This document shows, in pieces, positions 43,139-43,193 of a DNA stretch of 43,193 nucleotides; position 1 is the first letter of the stretch; every line of letters begins with the position of its first letter. The stretch spans positions 1 through 43,193 of the forward strand of contig DHKE01000075.1 of the NCBI GenBank assembly GCA_002404675.1, in the 5' to 3' direction. Source of the stretch: Porphyromonadaceae bacterium UBA4702. GTDB taxonomy: Bacteria > Bacteroidota > Bacteroidia > Bacteroidales > Muribaculaceae. The notes under the pieces are model-generated. The model saw only the letters and a program-made list of their open reading frames with translations. It ran no database searches and was not told the DNA's origin. A program made the position numbers and the translations under genes.

Positions 43139-43173
43139 TCTTAGTCGTTCTCGGCTTATCCGCGGCACGGCAG

Positions 43174-43193
43174 GGACACGGCGTGCCGTGTCC
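43174..43193. repeat. GGACACGGC palindrome at the window edge
   Basis: GGACACGGCGTGCCGTGTCC has 9-bp arms around GT. It ends exactly at the window edge and may continue as the TAGGGACAC module. Confidence 0.65.

Noticed and set aside
42649..43193. Reading all hairpins in this gap as secDF terminators
   Set aside because: Only 42649-42674 has the right distance, stem and following T-rich stretch; the others lack T-runs and recur in another gap.

Overview
The window looks like a chromosomal segment of a GC-rich member of the Bacteroidales, plausibly a Muribaculaceae-like gut bacterium (inference; no rRNA or marker phylogeny was possible). The grounds are Bacteroidota-type promoters (TTTG about 20 nt before TAnnTTTG), the lack of strong Shine-Dalgarno sites, BspA-type leucine-rich repeat proteins, a PorZ-like type IX secretion protein with a YPNP-type C-terminal domain, DUF4922 and DUF4932 families, a fused SecDF and a Bacteroidota-style Mrp. 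No rRNA, tRNA, CRISPR array or transposase was seen.

Layout. 1-4454 (minus): a BspA-like surface protein that runs off the left edge, preceded by a phage-tail-like beta-helix protein; this part is AT-richer than the core. 4676-13040 (minus): five tightly packed genes, amidase-like protein, GT2 glycosyltransferase, DUF4922, SpoIID-like protein and NamZ/DUF1343, read here as a murein-processing operon. 13387-14117 (plus): a minimal nucleotidyltransferase overlapping a small acidic orphan. 14234-18579 (minus): a TonB-dependent receptor and a beta-helical lipoprotein. 18814-21901 (plus): an AT-richer restriction-modification cassette of two paralogous C5 cytosine methyltransferases and an HNH nuclease, all overlapping by 4 nt. 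22084-24588: a secreted choice-of-anchor-type protein. 25355-35814 (plus): leuS, rdgB, porZ-like, a BspA protein, trmB, mrp and a DUF4932 peptidase-like protein, mostly closely spaced. 35938-36528: a small secreted orphan. 36586-39454 (minus): a Big_5-type lipoprotein followed by a small BspA protein. 39641-42619: secDF.

The least expected signal lies between genes. The gaps at 24589-25354 and 42620-43193 hold the same set of palindromic modules. These are (a) long hairpins whose arms are arrays of units starting with TGTT every 7-10 nt, with the inner sequence varying from hairpin to hairpin; (b) a CGGAGTACTCCG box; and (c) a GGACACGGC-2nt-GCCGTGTCC palindrome with a TAGGGACAC flank. A 54-nt hairpin (one mismatch) and a 28-nt tract (exact) are shared by the two gaps in inverted orientation, and the modules keep the same order. 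This suggests a composite dispersed element; I do not recognise it as a described family.
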